Source: Paraburkholderia nodosa
GTDB taxonomy: Bacteria; Pseudomonadota; Gammaproteobacteria; Burkholderiales; Burkholderiaceae
Direction of reading: 5' to 3'
Length of the DNA stretch: 64,000 nt
NCBI RefSeq assembly: GCF_001718195.1
Contig: NZ_MCNV01000014.1
Coordinates: 124,001 to 188,000, forward strand
In this document: piece after piece, positions 34,589-43,976 of the stretch
Layout of the letters: each line of letters begins with the position of its first letter
How positions within the stretch are numbered: position 1 is the stretch's first letter
Position numbers and translations under genes: made by a program
The notes under the pieces: model-generated
Databases searched by the model: none
Seen by the model: only the letters and a program-made list of their open reading frames with translations
Told to the model about the DNA's origin: nothing

Positions 34589-35542
34589 CTACTTCGCCGC
34601 CGACTCCAGAAAACTCTGCGCAAGCTGCTTCCTCAGGTGATCGGCAGCAGGTGAGAGCCTGCGGCCCACGCGCGTGACCATCTGGCTCGAAAAGCCCGCC
34701 GCGATCGGATGATCGATCGGCACGGCCACCAATTCGCCCAGATCGATGCCGCGGCGCGCCGTGATCGACGACATGAACGCCACGCCAAGACCAGCGGCCG
34801 CGAGCGTCTGCGCCGTGTTGAACAGATCCACGCGATACGCCGGCATCACGTTCAGACGCGCATCTTCGAACAGCGACTGCACGAAGTGCTGCACACCGAA
34901 CGACTCGGTCATGAAGATCAGGCGCTCGCTGGCGAGTTCGGCGGGCGCCACCTTGTGCATCTTCGCAAAGCGGTGCGAGGGTGCGACGAGCGCGCAAAGC
35001 GGCCGCGACGCGAAGGGATGAATGCGCATGGCAGGGTCGTCGGAGGTGCGTGTGCACAGGCCGATATCGACGACGTCGTCGCGCACGAGCGACAGCACGA
35101 CCGGCGTCGGCCCCGAGCGAATCTCCACGAGAATGTCCGGGTACGTCATCGAAAAACGCTGCAACGCCCGCGCGATCAGATTGCCGATGAAGCCCTCGCC
35201 CACACCCAGCGCCACGCGGCCGCGCCGCAGGTGCCGGTACTCCTCCAGGCGCGCGGCCAGATCGCGCTGACGGCGTTGCCCGTCGCGATAGTGGTCCACC
35301 AGCACCTGACCGATCTCGGTCACGGCCACGCTGCGCCCGCGCCGCTCGATCAGCGGAAAGCGCAGCCGGCGCTCCAGCGCCGCCACCTGCCTGCTGATGA
35401 CCGAGGCGTTGATGCCGAGCGCCTCTGCGGCCATGCGCACGCCGCCTGCGGCTGCGATTTCGGCCAGATAGCGCAGCGGCCGCTCGCCGATCTCGTCGAT
35501 CGCGCCTCGCGCCGCATCTTCCCAATCTGCCTTTCCCCGCAC
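34589..35542 (-). CDS. LysR-family transcriptional regulator of the second M20/MHS cassette
   Basis: A 317-residue LysR protein. The HTH lies at about residues 31-51 (GGVRMAAEALGINASVISRQV), about 14 residues further in than usual, so a shorter start is possible; no better ATG is seen. The effector domain has the IGLCTRTSDDPAMRIHPF pattern. It is divergent from an M20 amidohydrolase and MHS transporter pair, with a dyad between them (35593-35609). Confidence 0.85.
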   Translation of the reverse strand: MRGKADWEDAARGAIDEIGERPLRYLAEIAAAGGVRMAAEALGINASVISRQVAALERRLRFPLIERRGRSVAVTEIGQVLVDHYRDGQRRQRDLAARLEEYRHLRRGRVALGVGEGFIGNLIARALQRFSMTYPDILVEIRSGPTPVVLSLVRDDVVDIGLCTRTSDDPAMRIHPFASRPLCALVAPSHRFAKMHKVAPAELASERLIFMTESFGVQHFVQSLFEDARLNVMPAYRVDLFNTAQTLAAAGLGVAFMSSITARRGIDLGELVAVPIDHPIAAGFSSQMVTRVGRRLSPAADHLRKQLAQSFLESAAK

Positions 35543-35592
35543 TGCATTGCTCCTTCCGCGCGCCTTGCCATGCTGCGCCGCGACAATCTATC

Positions 35593-35609
35593 GTTGACTA
35601 TAAGTCAAC
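35593..35609. promoter_or_regulatory. Inverted repeat, candidate LysR operator
   Basis: GTTGACT and AGTCAAC are exact 7-base arms around ATA. The site is 50 bases upstream of the LysR start and 98 bases upstream of the divergent M20 gene, where LysR regulators normally bind. Confidence 0.5.
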
Positions 35610-35706
35610 ATTTTCGGTGCTTTTCCGTCATGGGTCGAGTTTTTCGTCGATGCAATACTCGGCCTTTGGCTTTTGCCCAAAACCCATTCCAATAAGGGGA
35701 GTCCCC

Positions 35707-36897
35707 GTGAGCGAGCACCACTACTGCGAAGTCGCCGACCTGGCCGAAGCCCGATCGGAACTCGACGAAATCCGTCATCACCTCCACAAGCACCCCGAGC
35801 TGTCGTACGAGGAAGCCGACACGTCGTGTTTCGTCGCCGACAAGCTCGAGTCCTGGGGCTACGAAGTCACGCGCCATGTGGGCGGGCACGGCGTCGTGGC
35901 GGCGCTCAAGGCCGGCACGAGCACGCGCACCGTAGGCGTGCGCGCCGACATGGACGCCCTGCCGGTCCAGGAGCTGACCGGCCTCGACTACGCGAGCATC
36001 CACGCGGGCAAGATGCACGCGTGCGGCCACGACGGCCACACCACCGTGCTGCTCGGCGCCGCGCGCCAGCTCGCGAAAACGCGCAATTTCGACGGCACCG
36101 TCCACCTGATTTTTCAGCCCGCCGAGGAAGCCGGTTCGGACAGCGGCGCCGAGCGCATGATCGCCGACGGCCTGTTCGAGCGCTTCCCCTGCGAAGCCAT
36201 CTTCGGGCTGCACAATCATCCGGGCGTGCCCACCGGCACCTTCGGCTTTCGCGCCGGCCCGCTCATGGCCGCGTGCGACACCGTCAAGCTGCGCGTTCAC
36301 GGCAAGGGCGGCCACGCGGCGCGCCCGCATCTGGCCGTCGACCCGGTGCTCGTGGGCAGCAGCATCGTGATGGCCCTGCAGTCGGTAGTGTCGCGCAACG
36401 TCGACCCCAATGAAGCCGCGGTCGTGACCGTCGGCGCGTTCCGTTCGGGCCACGCGCCGAACGTGATCCCCGAAGACGCCGTGCTCGAAATGAGCGTGCG
36501 CTCGTTCTCGCCCGAGGTGCGCGCGACGCTCGAGGCACGCATTCGCGCGCTCGTGCAAGCGCAGGCGCAAAGCTACGGTGCGACGGTGGACATCGAATTC
36601 ATCCGCGGTTATCCGGTGCTGATCAACAGCGAAGCCGAAACCGAATTCGCACGCCAGGTCGCCGAGGAACTGGTCGGGCCGGAGCACGTCATCGCGCCGT
36701 TCCCGCCGATCGCCGGCAGCGAGGATTTCGCGTACTACCTGCAGCAGCGGCCCGGTTGTTTCGTACGCCTTGGCAATGGCGAAGGCCGGCCGATGCTGCA
36801 CAACGCGCGCTACGACTTCAACGACGACAACCTGACCATCGGCGCCGCGTTCTGGACGCGCCTCGTCGAACGCTTCCTCAGCAAGGAGCGTGCATGA
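35707..36897 (+). CDS. M20 aminoacylase / hippurate hydrolase-type amidohydrolase
   Basis: A 396-residue metal-dependent hydrolase of the HipO/IAA-amino-acid hydrolase group, which cleaves N-acyl amino acids. Motifs are RADMDALPVQE, HACGHDGHT (metal His and Cys ligands), FQPAEEAG (catalytic Glu) and GKGGHAARPH in the dimer domain. A GTG start is chosen because AGGGGAG lies five bases upstream; ATG codons further up fall in the promoter region. The stop overlaps the next start by four bases, so the enzyme and transporter are co-translated. Confidence 0.9.
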   Translation: MSEHHYCEVADLAEARSELDEIRHHLHKHPELSYEEADTSCFVADKLESWGYEVTRHVGGHGVVAALKAGTSTRTVGVRADMDALPVQELTGLDYASIHAGKMHACGHDGHTTVLLGAARQLAKTRNFDGTVHLIFQPAEEAGSDSGAERMIADGLFERFPCEAIFGLHNHPGVPTGTFGFRAGPLMAACDTVKLRVHGKGGHAARPHLAVDPVLVGSSIVMALQSVVSRNVDPNEAAVVTVGAFRSGHAPNVIPEDAVLEMSVRSFSPEVRATLEARIRALVQAQAQSYGATVDIEFIRGYPVLINSEAETEFARQVAEELVGPEHVIAPFPPIAGSEDFAYYLQQRPGCFVRLGNGEGRPMLHNARYDFNDDNLTIGAAFWTRLVERFLSKERA

Positions 36898-38198
36898 ACG
36901 CCGCCACCGAACCGCTTCTGGAAACAGCCGAAGAAGCGCCGCTCTCGCCGGGCTACCAGCGCAAGATCGTTCTCGCGGCGGTGATCGGCAACCTGCTCGA
37001 ATTCTTCGACTTCACGGTCTATAGCTATTTCGCGCTCACGATCGGCCATCAGTTCTTTCCCGCCGACAGCCAGGTCACGTCGCTCTTGCTCGCGTTCGCG
37101 GTGTTCGCCGTGGGTTTCGTGATGCGCCCGCTCGGCGGCATCGTGCTCGGCCGCTACGCGGACCGCGCGGGCCGCAAGCCGGCGCTCACGCTCACCATCC
37201 TGCTGATGGCGGTGGGTTCCGCGTCCATCGGTCTTGCACCGACCTATGCGCAGATCGGCCTGGCCGCGCCGCTCTTGATCGTGGTTGCCCGCCTCGTCCA
37301 GGGTTTCGCGCAGGGCGGCGAGTTCGGCGCGGCCACCGCCACCCTCCTCGAAATGGGCGGCCAGGCAAGCCGCGGGTTTCGCGCGAGCTGGCAGCTCGCG
37401 AGCCAGGGCGCGGCGGCGCTGCTCGGCTCGGGCCTCGCGGCAAGCCTCGGCTTTCTGCTCTCCGCGGAAACGATGCATAGCTGGGGATGGCGCATTCCAT
37501 TCTTGCTCGGCACGCTCATCGCGCCGGTCGGCATCTATCTGCGCCGGCACATTCGCGAAGAGCCGCCCGCGCAGCGCGTGGTCGCGGACCGCGACGACCC
37601 GAAGCGCGGCCTGTACGTGCGCAACTGGTTTCTCACGATCTTCGCGATCATGGGCATGTCGGTTTCGACCTACGTGATGATGTACTACATGCCGACCTAC
37701 TGCATCCAGTACCTGGGACTGCCACCCAAAATGTCGATCCTCGCGGGCGTGGCGTCCAGCACGATCTCGCTCGTGATGTGCCCGATCTACGGCGCGTGGT
37801 CGGACCGCATGGGCCGCCGCAAGCCGCTCACGGTGATCGGGCGCGTCGCGTTGATCCTGCTGCTGTATCCGGCGTTCTGGCTCATGACGCACTTTCCGTC
37901 GCTGCCGGTCGTGCTCGCCGCGCTCGTCGTGCTCATGCTCTGCTATACGATGGGCTCTGCGCCCGCTTACGCGCTGATGCCGGAAAACTTTCCGAAACAT
38001 CTGCGGGCAGGCTATATGTCGAGTGCATACGCGATTGCGGTTTCCGTGTTCGGCGGCACGGCTCAGCTCGTGGCCGGCTGGCTCATCCATGTGACGGGCA
38101 ACAAGATGGCGCCCGCGTGGTACATGATCGGCTGCGTGCTGATTTCGCTCATCGCCGTTTCAATGTTCGAGGAAACCGGCAACAAGCAGATCGACTGA
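36894..38198 (+). CDS. MFS transporter, MHS type, coupled to the M20 enzyme
   Basis: A 434-residue twelve-helix symporter with the MHS marks GNLLEFFDFTVYS in helix 1, RYADRAGRKPAL in loop 2-3 and GFAQGGEFG in helix 4. The start overlaps the stop of the amidohydrolase gene (ATGA), with AAGGAG just before. It is a good candidate for importing the N-acyl amino acid or the acid released from it. Its layout matches that of the LysR-M20-MHS locus at 23.1-26.9 kb. Confidence 0.92.
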   Translation: MNAATEPLLETAEEAPLSPGYQRKIVLAAVIGNLLEFFDFTVYSYFALTIGHQFFPADSQVTSLLLAFAVFAVGFVMRPLGGIVLGRYADRAGRKPALTLTILLMAVGSASIGLAPTYAQIGLAAPLLIVVARLVQGFAQGGEFGAATATLLEMGGQASRGFRASWQLASQGAAALLGSGLAASLGFLLSAETMHSWGWRIPFLLGTLIAPVGIYLRRHIREEPPAQRVVADRDDPKRGLYVRNWFLTIFAIMGMSVSTYVMMYYMPTYCIQYLGLPPKMSILAGVASSTISLVMCPIYGAWSDRMGRRKPLTVIGRVALILLLYPAFWLMTHFPSLPVVLAALVVLMLCYTMGSAPAYALMPENFPKHLRAGYMSSAYAIAVSVFGGTAQLVAGWLIHVTGNKMAPAWYMIGCVLISLIAVSMFEETGNKQID

Positions 38199-38224
38199 CC
38201 GCTCGCCTGACAAGATGCAGCCCT

Positions 38225-38260
38225 AAAAAGGGCGGGCGACGCACGCTGCGTCGCTCGCCC
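38225..38260 (-). terminator. Hairpin terminator between convergent genes
   Basis: A 14-base stem (38230-38243 with 38247-38260, one G-T pair) closes on the loop CGC. On the minus strand it is followed by TTTTT, a classic intrinsic terminator for the glycine-rich protein gene. On the plus strand only a weak TT follows, so it may also serve the MFS gene less well. Confidence 0.7.
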
Positions 38261-38315
38261 TTCGCACTACACCCCGATTCTTCTTCGATAGTCAGTTTGA
38301 CTACCTACCACGCCC

Positions 38316-38696
38316 TTATTGGCTGCCGCCAGGCTGCGTGCTCATCCCGCCATTGCCATTACCGTTGTCGTTGTTATACGGCATGCTTTGAGGGGTTCCC
38401 GTGGCAGGCGCAGGCGCCGCGCCAGTCCCCGTTCCCTGGCCGCCGCCGGTCGCTGTAGTGCCGGGCGCGCCATAGCCGCTATTGTTATAACGGGTGCCTG
38501 CGGTGCTGCCCGGCGGACGCGCCGTATTGATGCCCGCCGCGCCCGTCGTGCCGCCGCCCGCGCCGACACCATTGCTACCGCCGCCGGCGCCACCGGCTCC
38601 CCCGCCGGCTCCCCCGCCTGCGCCCTGCGCGAGCGCCGCTGCCGAACACGTTGCGATGATGACCCCAGCCAGCAATTGTTTGATCGATCCATTCAT
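38316..38696 (-). CDS. Glycine-rich secreted hypothetical protein
   Basis: A 126-residue protein with a signal peptide (residues 1-24, ending AALAQ) and a low-complexity mature part. That part is dominated by Gly with Ala, Thr, Pro and Asn (GGGAGGGAGGAGGG and similar). An AAGGAGA site precedes the ATG; the longer opening upstream lacks one. No catalytic or binding motif is visible. Such proteins are common in Burkholderia-like genomes and have no assigned role. It is a single gene with its own terminator. Confidence 0.7.
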   Translation of the reverse strand: MNGSIKQLLAGVIIATCSAAALAQGAGGGAGGGAGGAGGGSNGVGAGGGTTGAAGINTARPPGSTAGTRYNNSGYGAPGTTATGGGQGTGTGAAPAPATGTPQSMPYNNDNGNGNGGMSTQPGGSQ

Positions 38697-38918
38697 TTCG
38701 CTCTCCTTGAGGATTGTGGATGGAACTGCTACGTGGCGAACCGGCGGCGCACCACGCCTGACTGTTGTTCCGCAAGCGCCATGCCGCCGCAGAGTCGAAC
38801 CCGGCTGCGCGCCGTTTGCTCTGATTCGAGGTTTCACGCGCCGCGCGGCATCCGCCTTGCTACATTTGAGATTGGTTGCAAACGGTCTCAGACGGTCTCA
38901 CTCAAGGAGGAAATCGCA

Positions 38919-39473
38919 ATGGCCAATATGCTCGACAACTGCAAGGTCGCAATCCTTGCCATGGACGGATTCGAGGAAGTCGAACTTACCGAGCCGCGCC
39001 GCGCATTGAAGGAAGCGGGGGCGCACGTGGACGTGATATCGCAGAAAAGCGGTGAAATTCAGGGTTTTCGTCACGTCGACAAGGGCAGCAAGATCAAGGT
39101 GGACCGCACCTTCGGCAGCGCGAAGGCGGATGACTACGACGCGGTCGTATTGCCCGGCGGCGTGGTGAACTCTGACGCCATCCGCCTGATTCCGGAGGCG
39201 CAGGCGTTCGTGCGTGCGGCCAACGACGCGCATAAAACGATTGCCGTGATCTGCCATGGTGGTTGGCTGCCGGTCTCGGCCGGTATCGTCAAGGGACACA
39301 CCATGACGAGCTGGCCCTCGCTTCAGGACGATATCCGCAATGCGGGCGGCAAGTGGGTCGACGAGACCATGGTCCACGACGGCAACTTCATTACGAGCCG
39401 CAAGCCCGACGATATACCTGCCTTCAACGTCGAGATCATCTCCACCCTTTCGGCGGCGGCGGGCACGGCATGA
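38919..39473 (+). CDS. DJ-1/PfpI-family protein (PfpI/YhbO-like)
   Basis: A 184-residue class I glutamine-amidotransferase-like protein. The nucleophile Cys is in the elbow AVICHGGWL near residue 110, with Glu in GFEEVELTEP near residue 18 and a following His, as in PfpI and YhbO. These proteins act as proteases, deglycases or glyoxalases in carbonyl and oxidative stress; which applies is debated. AAGGAGG gives a strong ribosome site. A direct repeat of CGGTCTCA precedes it. It converges on kup. Confidence 0.88.
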   Translation: MANMLDNCKVAILAMDGFEEVELTEPRRALKEAGAHVDVISQKSGEIQGFRHVDKGSKIKVDRTFGSAKADDYDAVVLPGGVVNSDAIRLIPEAQAFVRAANDAHKTIAVICHGGWLPVSAGIVKGHTMTSWPSLQDDIRNAGGKWVDETMVHDGNFITSRKPDDIPAFNVEIISTLSAAAGTA

Positions 39474-39494
39474 CGGCGCCGGCCGGCGTCATGC

Positions 39495-41429
39495 TCACAG
39501 CGCCACCTGCACGCCCAGCTCGACCACATGCGCGGGAGCCAGACCGTAATACTCGGCGCTCGAAGTGCAGTGGTACGACATGAACGCGAAGAGCCGCGCA
39601 CGCCAGCGGCTCACGTCCTGCTGGGCTTGCTCGCGCAGCACCTCGTCGCGCGGCAAGTAGAACGTGGTCTGTTGCGGGTCGAAACGCCAATCGCCCAACC
39701 TGCCTTGCAGCGATGCCAAAAGCCGCGGCAGATTGGGCCGCTCGACGAAGCCATGATGCGCGACGATCTCCCAGCAACCCGCGCCGAGGTCGCGCGCTTC
39801 GATGCGCGTTTCATCGTCAGCCTGCGGTGCGGACTCCGAAACATTGGCGAACACGATCACCGTGCGATGCAGGACGTGATTGTGGCGCACGTTGCTCGCG
39901 AGCGCGGCCGGCGTCATGCCGGGTGCGTTGCCCGGATACACGGCCGTGCCCGGCACGCGAGGCGGCTTCGGATCGGCAGTGCAGATACCACGCAAAAAGA
40001 CGTCCACCGATTCGCCGCGTGCCGCATGACGCGCCTCGAGTTCGCGGCCACGGTGCCAGGTACTCGTCATAATGAACAGCAATGCGCCCACGGAAACCGG
40101 GAACCAGCCACCGGTGGGAATTTTCGGCAAGCTCGCGGCGAGCAGCATGCCGTCCACGATCAGCAGCGGCACACATGCCAGCCATGTGGCGACGCGCGGC
40201 CAGCCCCATACTTCGTGACATACAGATAGCATTTGCATCGACGTGGTCACCATCGTCATCGCCACGGCGAGGCCATACGCGGACGTGAGCCGCTCGGAGC
40301 TGCGAAAGAACAGCACGAGAAACACCACGGCCACGAGCAATCCCGCGTTGACTGCCGGAACATAGATCTGGCCGCGCCGCGTGCTCGAGGTTTCGATCGT
40401 TCGCATGCGCGGCAGGAAGCCCAACTCGATGGCCTGGCTCGTCATGGAAAACGCGCCCGAGATCACCGCTTGCGAAGCGATGATAGTGGCAAGCATGGCG
40501 ATGCCGACCGCCGGAATGAGCGCCCAATGCGGCATCGAGCGAAAGAACGGCTGGCTGGCGCCGCCCGGCTCGTACAGCACGGTCGCGGCCTGGCCGAAAT
40601 AGCCCGCGACGATCGCCGGCAGCACGACGCAAAAGAACGCAATGCGAATGGAGCGCGTGCCGAAGTGGCCAATGTCGGCGTAGAGCGCCTCGGCGCCCGT
40701 CAACGCAAGAATTACGGCAGCGAGCACGCCGAAGGCGAGCCCCGGATGCGCGAGCGCGAGCCGCACGGCCCAGACCGGCGACGCCGCGGCGAGAATCGCC
40801 GGATAGAGCGCGATGTGATAAACGCCCACCGCGCCGAGGCTCAGGAACCAGAGCGCCATGACGGGCCCGAAGGTGCGCCCGACCACGGCGGTGCCGCGCG
40901 CCTGGAACAGGAAGAGCGCCACGAGAATCGCCAATGAAACCGGCAGCACGGCGCTGTCGAATGCGGGATTGATTTCCTTGAGCCCTTCCACCGCGGAGAG
41001 CACCGAAATGGCAGGCGTGATCATCGAGTCGCCGTAAAACATCGCCGCGCCGACGAGACCCGCGAGCACGAGCAGACGCGGCGCGGGCCGCCCCGCCTTC
41101 GCGAATCCGGCGCACACCAGCGCCGTGAGCGCAACGATGCCGCCCTCGCCCTCGTTGTCGGCGCGCATGACGAAGCAGGCGTACTTGAGCACGACCACGA
41201 TCAGCACCGCCCACAGGATCATGGAGAGCACGCCCATCACCACCGGCTGGGCCGAGGAATGCGCCGTCTGCACGGCTTCGCGCAGCGCGTAGATCGGGCT
41301 CGTGCCGATGTCGCCGAACACCACGCCGAGCGAGCCGAGCACCAGTGCGCGCTGGCCGGCGTCGTCGTCCTGCCTGCGCGCCAGCTCTTTGGGCGCGTTT
41401 CCGTACGGGTTGAGGCGTTCCTTGAGCAT
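39495..41429 (-). CDS. kup: Low-affinity potassium transporter Kup
   Basis: A 644-residue KUP/HAK-family K+ uptake protein with about twelve membrane helices. LGSLGVVFGDIGTSPIYALRE opens the family domain, and GGIVALTAL and FYGDSMITPAISVLSAVEG follow. A cytoplasmic C-terminal domain occupies about 470-644. The start at MLKERLN matches the family; a 53-residue extension is rejected. Kup is proton-coupled and matters at low pH or high osmolarity. Stand-alone gene. Confidence 0.94.
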   Translation of the reverse strand: MLKERLNPYGNAPKELARRQDDDAGQRALVLGSLGVVFGDIGTSPIYALREAVQTAHSSAQPVVMGVLSMILWAVLIVVVLKYACFVMRADNEGEGGIVALTALVCAGFAKAGRPAPRLLVLAGLVGAAMFYGDSMITPAISVLSAVEGLKEINPAFDSAVLPVSLAILVALFLFQARGTAVVGRTFGPVMALWFLSLGAVGVYHIALYPAILAAASPVWAVRLALAHPGLAFGVLAAVILALTGAEALYADIGHFGTRSIRIAFFCVVLPAIVAGYFGQAATVLYEPGGASQPFFRSMPHWALIPAVGIAMLATIIASQAVISGAFSMTSQAIELGFLPRMRTIETSSTRRGQIYVPAVNAGLLVAVVFLVLFFRSSERLTSAYGLAVAMTMVTTSMQMLSVCHEVWGWPRVATWLACVPLLIVDGMLLAASLPKIPTGGWFPVSVGALLFIMTSTWHRGRELEARHAARGESVDVFLRGICTADPKPPRVPGTAVYPGNAPGMTPAALASNVRHNHVLHRTVIVFANVSESAPQADDETRIEARDLGAGCWEIVAHHGFVERPNLPRLLASLQGRLGDWRFDPQQTTFYLPRDEVLREQAQQDVSRWRARLFAFMSYHCTSSAEYYGLAPAHVVELGVQVAL

Positions 41430-41534
41430 GGCTGCAGGCGTTCGGTGGAGGCTTTGACCTCTCGCAATTGGCGTTCCTCTGGCGCCTGAGCCAGTGGAAG
41501 GGTCGAACGTCAATTTCCCGGCCGCGTGGCGAAC

Positions 41535-41592
41535 TTGCCTTATCCGTCGGGCACGCCTATATTGAGTCCGGATGGTTGCGAGTCGCAACCAT
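41535..41592 (+). promoter_or_regulatory. Promoter and palindromic operator of the MarR-GNAT gene
   Basis: TTGCCT (41535-41540), a 17-base spacer and TATATT (41558-41563) form a good sigma-70 promoter. Nine bases later, exact 10-base arms ATGGTTGCGA and TCGCAACCAT (41572-41592, one central base) make a 21-base palindrome around the expected start site. MarR dimers bind such dyads, so autorepression is the natural reading. Confidence 0.75.
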
Positions 41593-41620
41593 TTGCATGA
41601 AGACCATAACGGAGACCATC

Positions 41621-42601
41621 ATGGATTTTGTCGACGTGCCCGCGCAGCCTCGCGAGACGACCATCCTCGAACTGCGCGAGTTCTCGCGGCGGCTCGTGCG
41701 CGAACTGGGCTTCATGCGCACCACGCTCGCCGACAGCGATCTCGCCCCATCCGCCGTACACGCCATCATCGAGATCGGCGCGCAGCCGGGCATCAATGCA
41801 CGGGCGCTCGGCGACATCCTGCGGCTCGACAAGTCGAACACGAGCCGCCAGGTCGCGCGGCTCGAGGCGGCCGGTCTCGTCAAACGCAAGACCGCCGACG
41901 ATGACGCGCGCTCTACCGAGTTGACCCTGAGCGCGGCAGGCCAGAAGCTGCGCGCGAAGATCGACCGCTTCGCCACGGATCAGGTTTCCAATGCGCTGCG
42001 CAGGCTCGTTCCTGCCGACCAGCAGACGCTCGTGCGTGCGCTCGCGCTCTACGCCGACGCGCTCGCGCACGACAACCCCAACGAGACCCGCGCAACAGCG
42101 CCGGCGGCGGGCGTGCAGATCGTGGAAGGCTACCGGCCCGGGTGCATTGGCGACATTGCGAGCCTGCACGCGCGGTTCTACGCCGCGAACTGGGGCTTCG
42201 GCTCGTACTTCGAGAAGAAGGTGGCCACGGAACTCGCCGACTTCACCGGCGCCTTGCCAGCCGTTGGCAAGGCGCTCTGGCTCGCGGTGGAGCGCGATCG
42301 CGTCCTCGCTTCGCTTGCCATCGACGGGAACGAGAGCGGCAACGCAGGTGTCGCTCACCTGCGCTGGTTCATCGTCGACGTCTCACTGCGCGGTACCGGC
42401 ATCGGCCGGCAGTTGATGACCAACGCGATGCAGTTCGTCGATGCGCACTACGCCGAGACCTACCTGTGGACCTTCAAGGGCCTCGACGCCGCGCGGCATC
42501 TGTACGAGTCGTTCGGCTTTCACCTCGCGCAAGCGTCCGAAGGCGACCAGTGGGGCACGAAGGTCACGGAGCAGCGCTTCGTGAGGCGCCGTGCCGATTG
42601 A
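41621..42601 (+). CDS. MarR winged-helix and GNAT acetyltransferase fusion protein
   Basis: A 326-residue two-domain protein. Residues 10-145 are a MarR-type winged helix (ALGDILRLDKSNTSRQVARLEAAGLVKRK). Residues 165-320 are a GNAT domain, with the acetyl-CoA loop in RGTGIGRQLM near residue 265. The MarR-GNAT pairing is a known but little-studied architecture. It suggests that acyl-CoA or a metabolite senses or alters DNA binding. The start has a GGAG site six bases upstream. A palindrome sits just before the gene. Confidence 0.9.
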   Translation: MDFVDVPAQPRETTILELREFSRRLVRELGFMRTTLADSDLAPSAVHAIIEIGAQPGINARALGDILRLDKSNTSRQVARLEAAGLVKRKTADDDARSTELTLSAAGQKLRAKIDRFATDQVSNALRRLVPADQQTLVRALALYADALAHDNPNETRATAPAAGVQIVEGYRPGCIGDIASLHARFYAANWGFGSYFEKKVATELADFTGALPAVGKALWLAVERDRVLASLAIDGNESGNAGVAHLRWFIVDVSLRGTGIGRQLMTNAMQFVDAHYAETYLWTFKGLDAARHLYESFGFHLAQASEGDQWGTKVTEQRFVRRRAD

Positions 42602-42607
42602 CTCGCA

Positions 42608-43933
42608 TCACGCGGAACTCGCCGGGCGCCCGCGCGTTTCCGGCATGCGCAGATACACGATCAGCGAAACCGCCGCGCAGGCCGTGACGTACCAGTAAAA
42701 GTACTGCTCGTGGCCGCTCGCCTTGAAGCGCAGCGCGACAAACTCCGTCGTGCCGCCGAGAATCGCCGTGGTGAGCGCGTACGGCAGTCCCACCGCGAGC
42801 GCGCGGATGCGCGTGGGGAACAGCTCCGTTTTCGCGAGCATGTGCACCGAGGTAAAGCCGCTCAACATCACGAGGCCGGCGAACGACAGCAGGAACGCCA
42901 CCAGCGGATCCCGCGTGTGGCTGAGCGCCGTGAAAAGCGGCACGGAAAACAGCGTGGTCGACAGGCCAAAGCAGATCAGCACCGGGCGGCGGCCGAACAC
43001 GTCGGAGGCGAGCCCGAGGAGCGGCTGGAGCGGCATATACAGCAGCAGCGCGCCGGTGGAGACGAGCGTCGACATCTCCTTCGAAAGGCCCACGGTGTTC
43101 ACGAGGTACTTCTGCATGTAAATCGTGAACGTATAGAAGCCCACCGTGCCACCCACAGTCATGCCGATAGCGAGCAGAATCTGCCGCCAGTGCAACAGCA
43201 GTTGCTTGAGCACGGGCGGACCGGCCTCACGCCGGCCGCGCTCGAACGCTTCGGTCTCCGTCACGTTGCGGCGCATATAAAGCGCGAACAGCGCGAGCGC
43301 GCCGCCCAGCAGAAACGGCACGCGCCAGCCCCAGCGCTCGATCTGCCCGGCCGTCATCAGCAGGTTCTGCATGACGAGCATGAGTGCGAGCGCAACGAGT
43401 TGGCCGGCCACCACGCTCACCTGCAAAAAGCCAAGATAGAAGCCGCGCCGGTTGGCGGGCGCGATCTCGCTGAGGTAAGTCGCACTGGTGCCGTACTCGC
43501 CGCCCATGCTCAGGCCCTGGAGCAGGCGCGCCGCAATCAGCACGACAGGCGCGAGTACGCCGATGCTCGCGTAACCGGGCGTGAGCGCGATCATCAGCGA
43601 GCCGATGCACATGGCCGTGACCGACCACGTGAGCGCCGACTTGCGCCCGTGACGGTCGGCGTAGAAGCCCACGAGCCAGCTGCCGAGCGGCCTCGCAACG
43701 TAACCCACGGCCGCGATGGCCGCCGTGTTCATGAGCTGCACGGTCGGCTTGTCGCTCGGGAAAAACGACTTCGCGAAGTAAATCGAAAAGATGCTGTACG
43801 CCAGAAAGTCGTACCACTCGATCAGGTTGCCGGCCAGGCCCCCGACGATCGAACGGATGCGCGGCCGCGCGATCGGTGCTGTTTCTGCCGGCTGGTTTTC
43901 GATTCGGACTCCGAAATCCGTGTCGTTCGACAT
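42608..43933 (-). CDS. MFS transporter, MHS type, linked to the PEP-mutase-family gene
   Basis: A 441-residue MHS symporter with GNLIEWYDFLAYSIF in helix 1, YADRHGRKSAL in loop 2-3 and GLSMGGEYG in helix 4. GAGGAG precedes ATG. It lies 43 bases downstream of the PEP-mutase/isocitrate-lyase-family gene on the same strand, with no terminator hairpin seen between them. It may therefore be read from the same sigma-54 promoter. A tricarboxylate or dicarboxylate substrate would fit the enzyme, but this is inference. Confidence 0.9.
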   Translation of the reverse strand: MSNDTDFGVRIENQPAETAPIARPRIRSIVGGLAGNLIEWYDFLAYSIFSIYFAKSFFPSDKPTVQLMNTAAIAAVGYVARPLGSWLVGFYADRHGRKSALTWSVTAMCIGSLMIALTPGYASIGVLAPVVLIAARLLQGLSMGGEYGTSATYLSEIAPANRRGFYLGFLQVSVVAGQLVALALMLVMQNLLMTAGQIERWGWRVPFLLGGALALFALYMRRNVTETEAFERGRREAGPPVLKQLLLHWRQILLAIGMTVGGTVGFYTFTIYMQKYLVNTVGLSKEMSTLVSTGALLLYMPLQPLLGLASDVFGRRPVLICFGLSTTLFSVPLFTALSHTRDPLVAFLLSFAGLVMLSGFTSVHMLAKTELFPTRIRALAVGLPYALTTAILGGTTEFVALRFKASGHEQYFYWYVTACAAVSLIVYLRMPETRGRPASSA

Positions 43934-43976
43934 GCGTGTCTCCTCCTCTTGTTTTGCAAATTGTGCGCTGTGGCGT

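Noticed and set aside
38888..38900. Direct repeat of CGGTCTCA before the DJ-1/PfpI gene as an operator
   Set aside because: Two short copies with no dyad symmetry and no adjacent regulator; too weak to call.
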